From: DATAEG01 sp963703085
GTDB taxonomy: Bacteria; Actinomycetota; Actinomycetes; Mycobacteriales; Jatrophihabitantaceae
Assembly (NCBI GenBank): GCA_963703085.1
Contig: OY969789.1
Location: 1,240,001 to 1,304,000, forward strand
Direction of reading: 5' to 3'
Length of the DNA: 64,000 bases
The translations under genes and the position numbers were made by a program. Shown here piece by piece: positions 26,353 to 34,459 of the stretch; within the stretch, counting starts at the first letter, position 1, and the number at the start of each line of letters is the position of its first letter. Under the pieces are notes generated by a model. It did not search any database, was not told the DNA's origin, and worked only from the letters and a program-made list of their open reading frames with translations.

Positions 26353-27296
26353 CCGCACCGTCCGCACCCGTCTCGTTGCGCCGGCCACCGGCGTTGCGAC
26401 CCGGCGACCGGGTGGCGGTGCTGTCGATCAGCAGCCCGGTCGACCCCACCCTGCTGCCCGACGGGCTGGATGCGCTGCGGTTCGCCGGGCTGGAGCCCGT
26501 CGTCTACAAATCAGCACTGGACGAGGGCAGTCTGCGCGGTTATCTCGCCGGCGACGACGAGCTGCGTGCCGGCGACCTGCGCGCGGCGTTGCTCGACGAC
26601 TCCATCGCCGGGATCCTGTTCGGCTGCGGTGGGTCCGGGTCGCAGCGCACCCTGGAAGCGCTCGACTGGAGCGGGTTGGACGCCGTCGAGCCGAAGGTGC
26701 TGGTCGGCTTCTCCGACGTCACCGCCGTTCTGGAAGCGGTCGCCGCACGGCTCGGCTGGGCGTCGGTGCACGGACCGCTGGTGATCTACGGCGACCGTCC
26801 CTCGCACGCGTCACTGCTGCGCACCCTGCTGCGTCCGGCCGACGCGCTCGAGCTGAGCTTTCCGCAGGCGACCACCGCCATCTCCGGCACCGCTCAGGGC
26901 ATCACGATGGGCGGCAACCTCTGCCTGCTGATGTCATCGCTGGGCACCGACACGTCGTGGCCTGCCCAGGGCGGCATCCTGCTGCTCGAGGACGAGAGCG
27001 AGGACGACTACCGCATCGACCGGATGCTGACGCATCTGCGCCGCTCCGGCTACCTCGACGGCGTCGCCGGGATCGTCTGCGGACACTGGGCGAACTGCGG
27101 CGAGCCTGAAGCCATCGAGGCGATCCTGCTCGAGCGGCTCGGTGACCTCGGGGCGCCGATGATCACCGGCGCCCCGATCGGCCACGGCGGGCAGAACCAA
27201 GCCTGGCCGGTGGGAATCGCCGCCGAACTCGACGCGGACGCGCGCACCGTCCGGCTGCTCGATGAACCGTTAATCGTGGATCGCCCGATCGGGTGA
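26349..27296 (+). CDS. LD-carboxypeptidase (S66 family, LdcA/YkfA-like)
   Basis: 315 aa. S66 serine peptidase that removes the terminal D-Ala from L,D-linked murein tetrapeptides. Catalytic triad visible: Ser122 in VGFSDVTA, Glu in LLEDESEDDY (about 217), and His279 in IGHGGQNQ; N-terminal PGDRVAVLSISSPVD and FGCGGSGSQRTL loop are family-typical. No signal peptide, so it would act on cytoplasmic peptides, as in murein recycling. The ATG overlaps the stop of the S9 peptidase. Its presence beside dppA and Opp genes parallels Bacillus dpp-ykfA. Confidence 0.93.
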   Translation: MTAPSAPVSLRRPPALRPGDRVAVLSISSPVDPTLLPDGLDALRFAGLEPVVYKSALDEGSLRGYLAGDDELRAGDLRAALLDDSIAGILFGCGGSGSQRTLEALDWSGLDAVEPKVLVGFSDVTAVLEAVAARLGWASVHGPLVIYGDRPSHASLLRTLLRPADALELSFPQATTAISGTAQGITMGGNLCLLMSSLGTDTSWPAQGGILLLEDESEDDYRIDRMLTHLRRSGYLDGVAGIVCGHWANCGEPEAIEAILLERLGDLGAPMITGAPIGHGGQNQAWPVGIAAELDADARTVRLLDEPLIVDRPIG

Positions 27297-27433
27297 CTCG
27301 CGGGCCCCTCGCTTCGCGTCGGGGCCACTGGCAACCGATACCTCGCTTCGCTCGGCGGCAAGCTCGCTGCGCTCGCGCCGGCGATCCCTCTTCGCGCGAG
27401 CGCTCATCGCTCGGTGGTTGGGATCAGACACCG
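27297..27433. repeat. Dispersed intergenic repeat, copy 1 (~137 bp)
   Basis: Shares aligned blocks with 58473-58616: CCCTCGCTTCGC, ATACCTCGCTTCGCTCGG, CTCTTCGCGCGAGCGCTCAT and a closing GACACCG. It starts right after the LD-carboxypeptidase stop and ends upstream of the next gene's promoter. No coding potential. Confidence 0.8.
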
Positions 27434-27462
27434 GCTTTTCCCGGCGTTGATCAGCCACCCGC

Positions 27463-27468
27463 TACCCT
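27463..27468 (+). promoter_or_regulatory. -10 element TACCCT, leaderless promoter
   Basis: TACCCT, 6 bases, then the GTG at 27475. The spacing puts the transcription start on the start codon; no Shine-Dalgarno is present. Confidence 0.6.
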
Positions 27469-27474
27469 GCGCGG

Positions 27475-27927
27475 GTGGCTCTGTACGCGGCGTACGGCTC
27501 CAACATGGATCCGGCCCAGATGCGGGAACGCTGTCCGCATTCGCCGTTCTACACCAACGGTTGGCTGATGGGCTGGCGGCTCACGTTCGGTGGCGAGGAC
27601 CTCGGCTGGGAAGGCTCACTGGCCACGCTCGTCGAGGACGCCGACGCACAGGTGTTCGTCGCGCTGTACGACGTCACGCCGCAGGACGAGAAGGCACTGG
27701 ATCACTGGGAGGCGGCCGACACCGGCCTCTACTCCAAGATCAAGCTGCGGGTGTCCACGATGGACGAGGACGTGCTCGCCTGGGTCTATGTGCTCGCCGC
27801 CTATGAGGGCGGGCTGCCCTCGGCTCGCTACCTCGGGCTCATCGCGGAGGCCGCGGAACGAGCCGGCGCCCCGGAGGACTACGTCGCCGAGTTGCGCACC
27901 CGGCAGTGCCGCTCCGTCGGCAGCTAG
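27475..27927 (+). CDS. Gamma-glutamylcyclotransferase-like (GGCT/AIG2 fold) protein
   Basis: 150 aa. Opens with the fold's YAAYGSNMD signature (YGSN substrate loop), has the general acid/base Glu region LDHWEAADTGLYSKI and the VYVLAAYEGGLPSARYLGLIAEAA C-terminal block common to bacterial members. The family forms 5-oxoproline from gamma-glutamyl peptides or amines. Leaderless-type start at GTG 27475. Stand-alone gene between a dispersed repeat and a convergent VOC gene. Confidence 0.85.
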   Translation: MALYAAYGSNMDPAQMRERCPHSPFYTNGWLMGWRLTFGGEDLGWEGSLATLVEDADAQVFVALYDVTPQDEKALDHWEAADTGLYSKIKLRVSTMDEDVLAWVYVLAAYEGGLPSARYLGLIAEAAERAGAPEDYVAELRTRQCRSVGS

Positions 27928-27953
27928 CGGCCGGCTGATTCTTAGCCGGGTTC

Positions 27954-28631
27954 TTAGTCGGGCAGAAACGCGCAGAACTCGTTGCCCTCCGGGTCGGCCA
28001 GCACGTTCCAGGCGATCTCGTCGTCCTTGGCCCGCAGCAAGGTCGCTCCGGCACTGAGCAACGGATCGAGCGACGCCGCGCTGACATCCCAGTGCACCCG
28101 GTTCTTGACCGTCTTCGGCTCCGGTACCGGGCTGAAGGTGAACGCGTCGAACGGCGCTCCAGGTACCGGCTCAATCCACCACCACGGATGGACGTCGTCG
28201 TGGCCCGGTTCGACATCGAACACCCGGGCCCACCACTCGGCGATGCGCTGCGGATCTGCGCAGTCGATGGCGAGCTCGTACAGCCGGTACTCCGGCACGG
28301 CCTCGCGGACGAAGCCGTCGAACTCTTGCCCCTCCGGATCGGTGAGCACGGTCCAGACGACGTCCGGTGGTTGATCGCCGGCAACTGCGGCGCCCAACGC
28401 CTGCAGGTCATCGATCGATCCGCAGTGCACGTCGAGGTGCGCCCGGTTCTTGGCGGTCTTCGGCTCCGGCACCGCATTGATCCAGACCGTATGCGCGGGC
28501 GTCGGTCCGGACAGCCAGACGTTGTTCGGGCGCCGGCTGATCTCCAGCCCGAGCACTGGCGCGTAGAACGAGGCCATCCGTTCGACGTCGTTCGCGTCGA
28601 TGCACAGGGCCTTGTAGGTAGCCATCGCCAT
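27954..28631 (-). CDS. Two-domain VOC/glyoxalase-like protein
   Basis: 225 aa with two tandem vicinal-oxygen-chelate modules (about 1-115 and 116-225). Each has the Glyoxalase_6 pattern of VPEPKTxKNRxHxDV and TDPEGQEF / ADPEGNEFCAF. In actinobacteria such proteins are abundant and mostly uncharacterised; no substrate can be assigned. The minus-strand element TACGGT six bases before ATG 28631 supports that start over an internal ATG two codons later and implies a leaderless mRNA. Confidence 0.85.
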   Translation of the reverse strand: MAMATYKALCIDANDVERMASFYAPVLGLEISRRPNNVWLSGPTPAHTVWINAVPEPKTAKNRAHLDVHCGSIDDLQALGAAVAGDQPPDVVWTVLTDPEGQEFDGFVREAVPEYRLYELAIDCADPQRIAEWWARVFDVEPGHDDVHPWWWIEPVPGAPFDAFTFSPVPEPKTVKNRVHWDVSAASLDPLLSAGATLLRAKDDEIAWNVLADPEGNEFCAFLPD

Positions 28632-28637
28632 GCCGTC

Positions 28638-28643
28638 ACCGTA
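28638..28643 (-). promoter_or_regulatory. -10 element TACGGT, leaderless promoter
   Basis: On the minus strand TACGGT is followed by six bases and the ATG at 28631 of the VOC gene. Confidence 0.55.
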
Positions 28644-28717
28644 ACCGTCGGCACGACCGGCCGCTGGCCGATGCGTCGATGCGTCGATGCGTCGATGAAC
28701 CAGACCGACGTGGCGGC

Positions 28718-29896
28718 TCAGCCGGTGAGCGCGGCGAGGGCGGTGGCGGCCAGGAACCGGGCCCCGATGCCGATAGCGCGCTCGTCGACGTCGAAGCCGC
28801 CCTGGTGCAGGTCCTGAACGAGGCCCGACACCGCGTCGGAGCGCACGCCGAGCCGGGCCAGCGACGACGGTGCATGGTCGCCGTACCAGCCGAAGTCCTC
28901 GCCACCCATGCTCTGCGCAGTATCGGCCAGCCCGTCGCTGCCGAGTACCGCTCTGATCGCCGCGCGCTGCACGTCGACGGCGGTCGGGTCATTGATCACC
29001 GGCGGCACGCCCCGTTCGTACCGAACCTCGACCGCTGCGCCGGTGGGTGCGACAACCTGTTCGACCAGGGTGCGCACCATTCGCTCCGCGTCGGCCCACA
29101 CCTCGTGGTCGAGCACCCGGATCGTTCCGCGCACGAACCCGTCGCCGGGAATGGCGTTCGCCGCCACGCCGGCGCCGACCGCACCCCATACCAGCGCCAG
29201 CCCGGACCGGGTATCGACGCGGCGGGAAAGCAAGGCGGGCACCTCGGTGATCACCGAACCCAGCGCGTAGACGAGGTCGGCGGTCAGATGCGGACGCGCA
29301 GTGTGCCCACCCGGACCGTGCAGGCGAACCTCGATCTTGTCGCAGGCCGCCGTGATCGCGCCGACCCGGGTGCCGATCCGACCGACCGTGAGCCGCGGAT
29401 CGCAGTGCAGCGCGAACACCGACGAGACGCCGTCGATCGCACCCGCCTTCAGCACATGGGTCGCGCCGCCCGGGACGTCCTCCTCGGCGGGTTGGAAGAT
29501 CAGCCGGACCCGGCCGGGCAACGACGGCAGGGTCGCGAGCGCGCCGGCGGCGCCCAGCAACGCCGTGGTGTGCACGTCGTGGCCGCATGCATGGCAGATC
29601 CCGTCGGTCAGCGAGCGATACGGCGCGTCGACGAGATCCTGCAACGGCAACGCATCGATGTCGGCACGGAGGGCCACGGTCTGCTCACCGGTGCCGACGT
29701 CGCACACCACGCCGGTACCTGCCGGGAACACCTGCGGCGTGAGGCCGAGCTGCTGCAGTCGGTCGACGATGACCTCGGTGGTGCGGTGCTCCTGCCAGCC
29801 CAGCTCAGGATGCGCGCGCAGGTCACGGCGGACCGCGATGAGCTCGTCCTCGTGCGCGGCAACCCAGCGTGCCACCGTGTCGTCCTGCTGCGTCAA
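28718..29896 (-). CDS. M20D amidohydrolase (AmiA/AmiB, hippurate hydrolase-like)
   Basis: 392 aa. Family motifs RRDLRAHPELGWQE, HACGHDVHTTALLGAA (metal-binding Cys/His), FQPAEEDVPGG (catalytic Glu) and GGEDFGWY. These enzymes hydrolyse N-acyl amino acids; mycobacteria carry amiA1/amiB1 between lpdA and the purine nucleoside phosphorylase gene, which agrees with this location. A TTG start at 29896 is proposed because TTGA overlaps the stop of the upstream ligase gene; GTG 29875 is an alternative that removes seven residues. Confidence 0.88.
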   Translation of the reverse strand: MTQQDDTVARWVAAHEDELIAVRRDLRAHPELGWQEHRTTEVIVDRLQQLGLTPQVFPAGTGVVCDVGTGEQTVALRADIDALPLQDLVDAPYRSLTDGICHACGHDVHTTALLGAAGALATLPSLPGRVRLIFQPAEEDVPGGATHVLKAGAIDGVSSVFALHCDPRLTVGRIGTRVGAITAACDKIEVRLHGPGGHTARPHLTADLVYALGSVITEVPALLSRRVDTRSGLALVWGAVGAGVAANAIPGDGFVRGTIRVLDHEVWADAERMVRTLVEQVVAPTGAAVEVRYERGVPPVINDPTAVDVQRAAIRAVLGSDGLADTAQSMGGEDFGWYGDHAPSSLARLGVRSDAVSGLVQDLHQGGFDVDERAIGIGARFLAATALAALTG

Positions 29897-31029
29897 AGTG
29901 CGAGGCCGTCCTTCATCTCGGCCAGCAGCGAATCGACCACCGGCTCCAGCTTGCCGCCGTTGGCCGCGGCGACGGTGCGCTGCCGCTGGTAGCTCGCGCC
30001 GCGCGCGATCAACTTGGGCACCGTTTCCAGCTCGGCGACGCAGTCCAGCCGCCGGGCGATCGGCAACAGGTCGTCGACGAGATCGGTGATCGCCTCGGTC
30101 ACCGGCTGGGTGGTGCCGCCCCGGTCGACGATGATCTCCGCCTCCAGGCCGTAGCGCGCAGCTCGCCACTTGTTCTCCCGTACCAGCCAGGGATGCGGCT
30201 GCGGCAGCGTGTAACCGTTGTCCAGCTGCCGGTCGAAGCGCTCGACGAGGCACTGCGACATCGCAGCGACGCAGGTGATCTCGTCCAGCGTCGGCAACCC
30301 GTCGCAGATGCGCAGCTCCACCGTCCCGAACGTCGGGTGCGGCCGAATGTCCCACCAGACCTCGCGGACGGTCTCGATCGCCCGCGAGGAGACCAGCGCG
30401 TCCATGTAGTTCTCGAACGCGTCCCAGCCGCTGAGCTGGTACGGCAGGCCGGCGGTGGGCAATGCCTCGAAGATCTTGCTGCGGTAGGAGGCCAGGCCGG
30501 TGTCCGAGCCGATCCAGTACGGGCTCGATGCCGACAACGCCAGGAAGTGCGGCACGTAGGTCAGCAGCGCGTTGACGATCGGAATTGCTTTCTCCGGCGC
30601 GCGGATGCCGCAGTGCACGTGCACTCCGAAGATCTGCAGCTGCCGGGCCATCCACTGGTTGCGCTCCAACAGCGCGGTGTAGCGCGGGTTGTCGGTGATC
30701 TCCTGGGTGATCCAGTCGGTCATCGGATGGGTGCCCGAGCACATCACTCCGAGGTTGCGCTCGGCCGCTGCGCTAGAGACTTCGGCCACCGTCGCAGCGA
30801 GGTCGGCGCGCGCTTCGGCCACGGTCTGGCAGATGCCGGTGATCACCTCGACGCAGGACTGCAGCAGCTCGTGTTTGGCCTTCGGATGCTCGCCGTCGCC
30901 TTCGGCGGAAATGGCGTTGAGCACCTCGTTGGACCCGCTGGCCAGCTGGCGGGTGTCGAGATCGACCAGCTCCAGCTCCCACTCGACGCCGAGGCTGGTC
31001 CGCTCTGACGGCGTGAACTCGATGCGCAC
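29893..31029 (-). CDS. Glutamate-cysteine ligase-like carboxylate-amine ligase (YbdK / GCS2 family)
   Basis: 378 aa. Family landmarks: GVEWELELVD at the N-terminus (substrate/ATP Glu), MCSGTHPM, the HVHCGI metal-binding strand, and RPHPTFGTVELRICD. Catalyses weak gamma-glutamylcysteine formation in E. coli YbdK; in actinobacteria, which make mycothiol or ergothioneine, the physiological substrate is uncertain. GTG 31029 is preceded at six bases by TACGCT, again a leaderless arrangement. Followed by an overlapping amidohydrolase. Confidence 0.88.
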   Translation of the reverse strand: MRIEFTPSERTSLGVEWELELVDLDTRQLASGSNEVLNAISAEGDGEHPKAKHELLQSCVEVITGICQTVAEARADLAATVAEVSSAAAERNLGVMCSGTHPMTDWITQEITDNPRYTALLERNQWMARQLQIFGVHVHCGIRAPEKAIPIVNALLTYVPHFLALSASSPYWIGSDTGLASYRSKIFEALPTAGLPYQLSGWDAFENYMDALVSSRAIETVREVWWDIRPHPTFGTVELRICDGLPTLDEITCVAAMSQCLVERFDRQLDNGYTLPQPHPWLVRENKWRAARYGLEAEIIVDRGGTTQPVTEAITDLVDDLLPIARRLDCVAELETVPKLIARGASYQRQRTVAAANGGKLEPVVDSLLAEMKDGLAL

Positions 31030-31035
31030 ACCGGG

Positions 31036-31041
31036 AGCGTA
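31036..31041 (-). promoter_or_regulatory. -10 element TACGCT, leaderless promoter
   Basis: Minus-strand TACGCT, six bases, then GTG 31029 of the ligase gene. Confidence 0.55.
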
Positions 31042-31046
31042 TCGGC

Positions 31047-31811
31047 CTACTGTCCTTCACGGACGCGCAATGCCCAGCCGCCGTCGACGTCCAGGGTCTG
31101 ACCGGTCATCCAGCCGGACGCGGTGGAGGACAACCAGAGCAGTACCGCGGCGATGTCGTCCGGGGTACCCCACCGGCCCCGGGGATGTTCCGCGGCCACC
31201 TCAGCCCGGGCCGCGTCGTCGGCGTAGCCGGTATCCACCGGTCCTGGGTTGACGCAGTTCACGGTGATGCCACGCGGGCCGAGTTCGGCGGCCAACGTCG
31301 TGGTGAGCTCCCGGACGGCGGCCTTCGACGCGATATACGGCAGCTCGCCGGGCATCGGCCCGCGATGCTGGCCCGACGAGAAGGTGATCACCCGACCGTC
31401 GGTCCCCTCGAACTGCGCGGCGAACTCCTTCACCAGCAACAAGGTGCCGCGCGCATTCACCGCGAACGTCTTGTCCAGCTCGGCCGCGGTCAGCTCAGCC
31501 AGTGAGTAGGAGGACGAGCGAGCGTGCACCGCGGCGAGCACGTCGACGCCGCCGAGCGCCTCGTGCGCCGCGCGGAACACCTGAGCCGGTCCGTCCGGGT
31601 CGGCCAGATCGATCGGCTGATACCGGACGCCCCGCAAAGCCTCCGCCGCATCGGATTCGTCGGCGCCCCAGGTTTGTTCGGCGTCGGCCGGCGACCAGCC
31701 CGTCGCGAAGACATCCGCACCGGCTGAGGCGAATGCGCGCGCCACCGTGTACGCGATCCCGACCCGTCTGCTCACGCCGGTGACCACGACTCGTCGTCCA
31801 GTGAGATCCAT
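31047..31811 (-). CDS. Short-chain dehydrogenase/reductase (classical SDR, FabG-like)
   Basis: 254 aa from ATG 31811. Rossmann motif VVVTGVSRRVGIAYTVA (TGxxxxxG variant with Arg-Arg in the loop), active-site Ser in ITFSSGQHRG, Tyr-Lys in LPYIASKAA, and the C-terminal VNCVNPGPVDTGY plus MTGQTLDVDGGWALR typical of classical SDRs. Reduces or oxidises an unknown carbonyl/alcohol with NAD(P)H. An upstream GTG (31832) would add seven residues. Lies 17 bp upstream of the ligase gene start on the same strand, but that gene has its own promoter element in the gap. Confidence 0.85.
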   Translation of the reverse strand: MDLTGRRVVVTGVSRRVGIAYTVARAFASAGADVFATGWSPADAEQTWGADESDAAEALRGVRYQPIDLADPDGPAQVFRAAHEALGGVDVLAAVHARSSSYSLAELTAAELDKTFAVNARGTLLLVKEFAAQFEGTDGRVITFSSGQHRGPMPGELPYIASKAAVRELTTTLAAELGPRGITVNCVNPGPVDTGYADDAARAEVAAEHPRGRWGTPDDIAAVLLWLSSTASGWMTGQTLDVDGGWALRVREGQ

Positions 31812-31848
31812 TGTGTGATGATCCCGCACCATCGGCCGGACCCACTAC

Positions 31849-31908
31849 CCGGCGATGATCACGCAGAAATAGCGGCGATAGCGACGAAAAGTGCGTGATC
31901 ATCGCGAG
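31849..31908. repeat. 60-bp nested palindrome, copy B
   Basis: Outer arms CGATGATCACGC / GCGTGATCATCG (12 bp exact, 16 with mismatches), 28-bp core with inner stem GCGGC-GATA-GCGAC (one G-A mismatch) and the conserved CGAAAAGT. Lies between the mutase stop and the SDR start, both minus-strand. Confidence 0.85.
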
Positions 31909-31921
31909 CGGTCCGGCCGAC

Positions 31922-31985
31922 GGTCAGCAGGTCAGCAGGTCACCAGGTCAGCAGGTCAGGAGGTCCGGAGGTCAGAAGGTCAGAA
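31922..31985. repeat. 8-bp microsatellite, eight units of GGTCAGCA-like sequence
   Basis: Units: GGTCAGCA x2, GGTCACCA, GGTCAGCA, GGTCAGGA, GGTCCGGA, GGTCAGAA x2. The last unit supplies the mutase's stop codon (minus-strand TTC TGA), so the array may have grown from the gene's 3' end. Confidence 0.9.
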
Positions 31986-33560
31986 GGTATCGGTGGGTTG
32001 GTAGGCGCCCCACTCGTCGCGCAGCACATCGCACACCTCGCCGACGGTGGCCAGCGCGCGCAACGCCTCCTTCAGTGGGTAGAGCACGTTGCTGGACGGC
32101 TGCTGCGCGGCCGCGCGCAAGTCGGCGAGGGCCTTCTGTACATCGGCTGTGCTGCGGGTGGCCCGCAACGTGCTGAGCCGCGCGCTCTGGTTGTCCTCGA
32201 TCGCCGGGTCCACCCGTAACGGTTCGTACGGTTCTTCCTCGTCGAGGGCGAACCTGTTCAGCCCGACGACCACGCGCTCGCCGGAGTCGATCTGCTGCGC
32301 GATGGCGTAAGCAGACCGTTCGATCTCCGACTTCTGGAAACCGCGTTCGATGGCCGGCACCGCCCCGCCGAGTTCGTCGACCCGCGCCATCAGCGCGTCG
32401 ATCTCGGCTTCGATGGCATCGGTCATCGACTCGACCACGTACGAGCCCGCGAACGGATCGACGGTGTGCGTCACGTCGGTCTCGTAGGCGATCACCTGCT
32501 GGGTGCGCAGTGCGAGCCGGGCCGCCTTCTCCGTCGGCAGCGCGATCGCCTCGTCGAAGGAGTTGGTGTGCAGCGACTGCGTCCCGCCCAGCACCGCGGC
32601 CAGCGCCTGCACCGACACGCGCACCAGGTTGACCTCGGGCTGCTGCGCGGTGAGCTGCACACCGGCGGTCTGGGTGTGGAAGCGCAGCATGTGCGACTTC
32701 GGGTTCTGCGCGCCGAACCGGTCGCGCATCAGCTTGGCCCAAATGCGGCGCGCGGCGCGGAACTTGGCGATCTCTTCGAGGAATGCGGTGCGCGAGACGA
32801 AGAAGAAGGACAGCCGCGGCGCGATGTCGTCCACGGCCAGCCCGGCCGCGAGCGCAGCTTCGACATAGGCGATGCCGTCCGCCAGCGTGAAGGCGACCTC
32901 TTGAGCGGGCGTCGCGCCCGCCTCGCCCATGTGATAGCCGGAGATCGAGATGGTGTTCCACCGCGGGATCTCGTCCTTGCAGTACGCGAAGATGTCCGAG
33001 ATCAGCCGCAGCGACTGCGCCGGCGGATAGATGTAGGTGCCGCGGGCGATGTACTCCTTCAACACGTCGTTCTGGATCGTGCCGTTCAGCTTGTCGCCGG
33101 GGACGCCCTGCTCTTCCGCGACGAGCTGGTAGAGCAGCAAGAGCACGGCAGCCGGCGCGTTGATCGTCATCGAGGTGGACACCTCGCCCAGCGGGATGCC
33201 GTCGAGCAGCATCCGCATGTCCTCCAACGAGTCGATCGCGACGCCCACCTTGCCCACTTCGCCATGAGCGAGTTGCGCGTCGGAGTCCATGCCCATCTGG
33301 GTCGGCAGGTCGAAGGCCACCGACAGCCCGGTAGTGCCGGCCCGCAGCAGTTGGTGGTACCGCGCGTTGGATTCCGTCGCCGTCCCGAACCCGGCGTACT
33401 GCCGCATCGTCCACGGGCGGTGCGTGTACATCGCTGGGTAGACGCCGCGGGTGTACGGGAACTCACCGGGCTCGCCGAGGCGATCGGCCAGCCCGGGCGC
33501 GACGTCGTCCGGCCCGCAGACCGCTGGGATCGGGAACCCGGACTCCGCGCTCGTGCTCAT
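31980..33560 (-). CDS. Methylmalonyl-CoA mutase family large (catalytic) subunit without B12 domain
   Basis: 526 aa; contains only the acyl-CoA mutase TIM-barrel half (full-length methylmalonyl-CoA mutases are about 720-750 aa), so it needs a separate cobalamin-binding small subunit, which is not in the window. Landmarks: YTRGVYPAMYTHRPWTMRQYAGFGT, LPTQMGMDSD, GTIQNDVLKEYIARGTYIYPP, ISGYHMGEAGATPAQEVAF, and LHTNSFDEAIALPTEKAARLAL. Tyr45 (PAMYTHRPW) and Arg173 (IARGTYIYPP) correspond to the Tyr/Arg pair that distinguishes methylmalonyl-CoA mutase from isobutyryl-CoA mutase (Phe/Gln), favouring a dicarboxylic acyl-CoA substrate. ATG 33560 chosen; a further 25-residue extension has no support. 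Confidence 0.88.
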   Translation of the reverse strand: MSTSAESGFPIPAVCGPDDVAPGLADRLGEPGEFPYTRGVYPAMYTHRPWTMRQYAGFGTATESNARYHQLLRAGTTGLSVAFDLPTQMGMDSDAQLAHGEVGKVGVAIDSLEDMRMLLDGIPLGEVSTSMTINAPAAVLLLLYQLVAEEQGVPGDKLNGTIQNDVLKEYIARGTYIYPPAQSLRLISDIFAYCKDEIPRWNTISISGYHMGEAGATPAQEVAFTLADGIAYVEAALAAGLAVDDIAPRLSFFFVSRTAFLEEIAKFRAARRIWAKLMRDRFGAQNPKSHMLRFHTQTAGVQLTAQQPEVNLVRVSVQALAAVLGGTQSLHTNSFDEAIALPTEKAARLALRTQQVIAYETDVTHTVDPFAGSYVVESMTDAIEAEIDALMARVDELGGAVPAIERGFQKSEIERSAYAIAQQIDSGERVVVGLNRFALDEEEPYEPLRVDPAIEDNQSARLSTLRATRSTADVQKALADLRAAAQQPSSNVLYPLKEALRALATVGEVCDVLRDEWGAYQPTDTF

Positions 33561-33640
33561 CTCGCTAGGTTGCCACCCCCGTACCGGGCCGGGAACCGGT
33601 TGTGAGCAAGTCGCGGCGCGCGCCGCTACGCTCACCGACC

Positions 33641-34459
33641 GTGACCCACAGCGCTGCGACGACGCAGACCGACCCGATGGACACCGCGCGCGAGGCCGCT
33701 ACCGAGCTGGCCGCCAGGACCGGCGTGGCCCGGCATGATGTGGCTCTGGTGCTCGGCTCGGGATGGGTCCCCGCGGTCGACGCGCTGGGCAGCACCGAGA
33801 CCGAGTTGGCCGTCACCGACCTGCCCGGCTTCATCCCGCCGGCGGTAGCGGGGCACGTCGGCCGGATCCGTTCGGTCCGGGTCGGCGACAAGCGGGTGCT
33901 CGCGTTCCTCGGCCGCACTCATCTGTACGAAGGACGCGGTGTGCCCCAGGTGGTGCACGGCGTGCGGGTAGCTGCTGCCGCGGGCTGCACCGTCACGGTG
34001 CTGACCAACGCGTGCGGCGGGCTGGACCCGAACTACTCGGTCGGCCAACCCGTGCTGATCCGCGATCACCTGAACCTGACCGGGCACTCTCCGCTGGTGG
34101 GTGCTCGGTTCGTCGATCTCACCGACCTCTACTCGGTGCGGCTGCGCAGCGTGATGCGCGAGATCGACCCAGGTCTGGCCGAGGGCGTGTACGCGGCACT
34201 GCCCGGACCGCACTACGAGACGCCTGCAGAGATCGCGATGCTCCGCACCTTGGGCGCGGACCTGGTCGGCATGTCCACGGCGCTGGAGGCGATCGCGGCC
34301 CGGGCCGAAGGAAGCGAGGTGCTCGGCGTCTCGCTGGTCAGCAATTTGGCCGCGGGCATGACCGGGGAGCCGTTGAACCATGCCGAAGTGCTCGAGGCCG
34401 GCCGCGCCGCGGCGAGCAGAATGGGCGAACTGCTCGCCCAGTTCGTCAGCAGAATATGA
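33641..34459 (+). CDS. Purine-nucleoside phosphorylase
   Basis: 272 aa trimeric PNP type. Phosphate/purine-site motifs: LVLGSGWVPAVDAL, LPGFIPPAVAGHVGRI, VLAFLGRTHLYEG, TNACGGLDP, LPGPHYETPAEIAMLRTLGADLVGMSTALEAIAARAEG and VSLVSNLAAGM. Cleaves purine (deoxy)nucleosides to base and (deoxy)ribose-1-phosphate. GTG 33641 follows a TACGCT element at eight bases with no Shine-Dalgarno; ATG 33677 is an alternative. Followed by a sugar epimerase-like gene (ATGA) and a phosphomutase, as an operon. Confidence 0.93.
   Translation: MTHSAATTQTDPMDTAREAATELAARTGVARHDVALVLGSGWVPAVDALGSTETELAVTDLPGFIPPAVAGHVGRIRSVRVGDKRVLAFLGRTHLYEGRGVPQVVHGVRVAAAAGCTVTVLTNACGGLDPNYSVGQPVLIRDHLNLTGHSPLVGARFVDLTDLYSVRLRSVMREIDPGLAEGVYAALPGPHYETPAEIAMLRTLGADLVGMSTALEAIAARAEGSEVLGVSLVSNLAAGMTGEPLNHAEVLEAGRAAASRMGELLAQFVSRI

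Noticed and set aside
14427..27296. Nickel or antimicrobial-peptide transporter
   Set aside because: Family 5 binding proteins can carry nickel, but the linked D-aminopeptidase, LD-carboxypeptidase and peptidases point to peptides.
31922..31985. Tandem repeat considered as CRISPR
   Set aside because: Units are 8 bp with no spacers and no cas genes are present.
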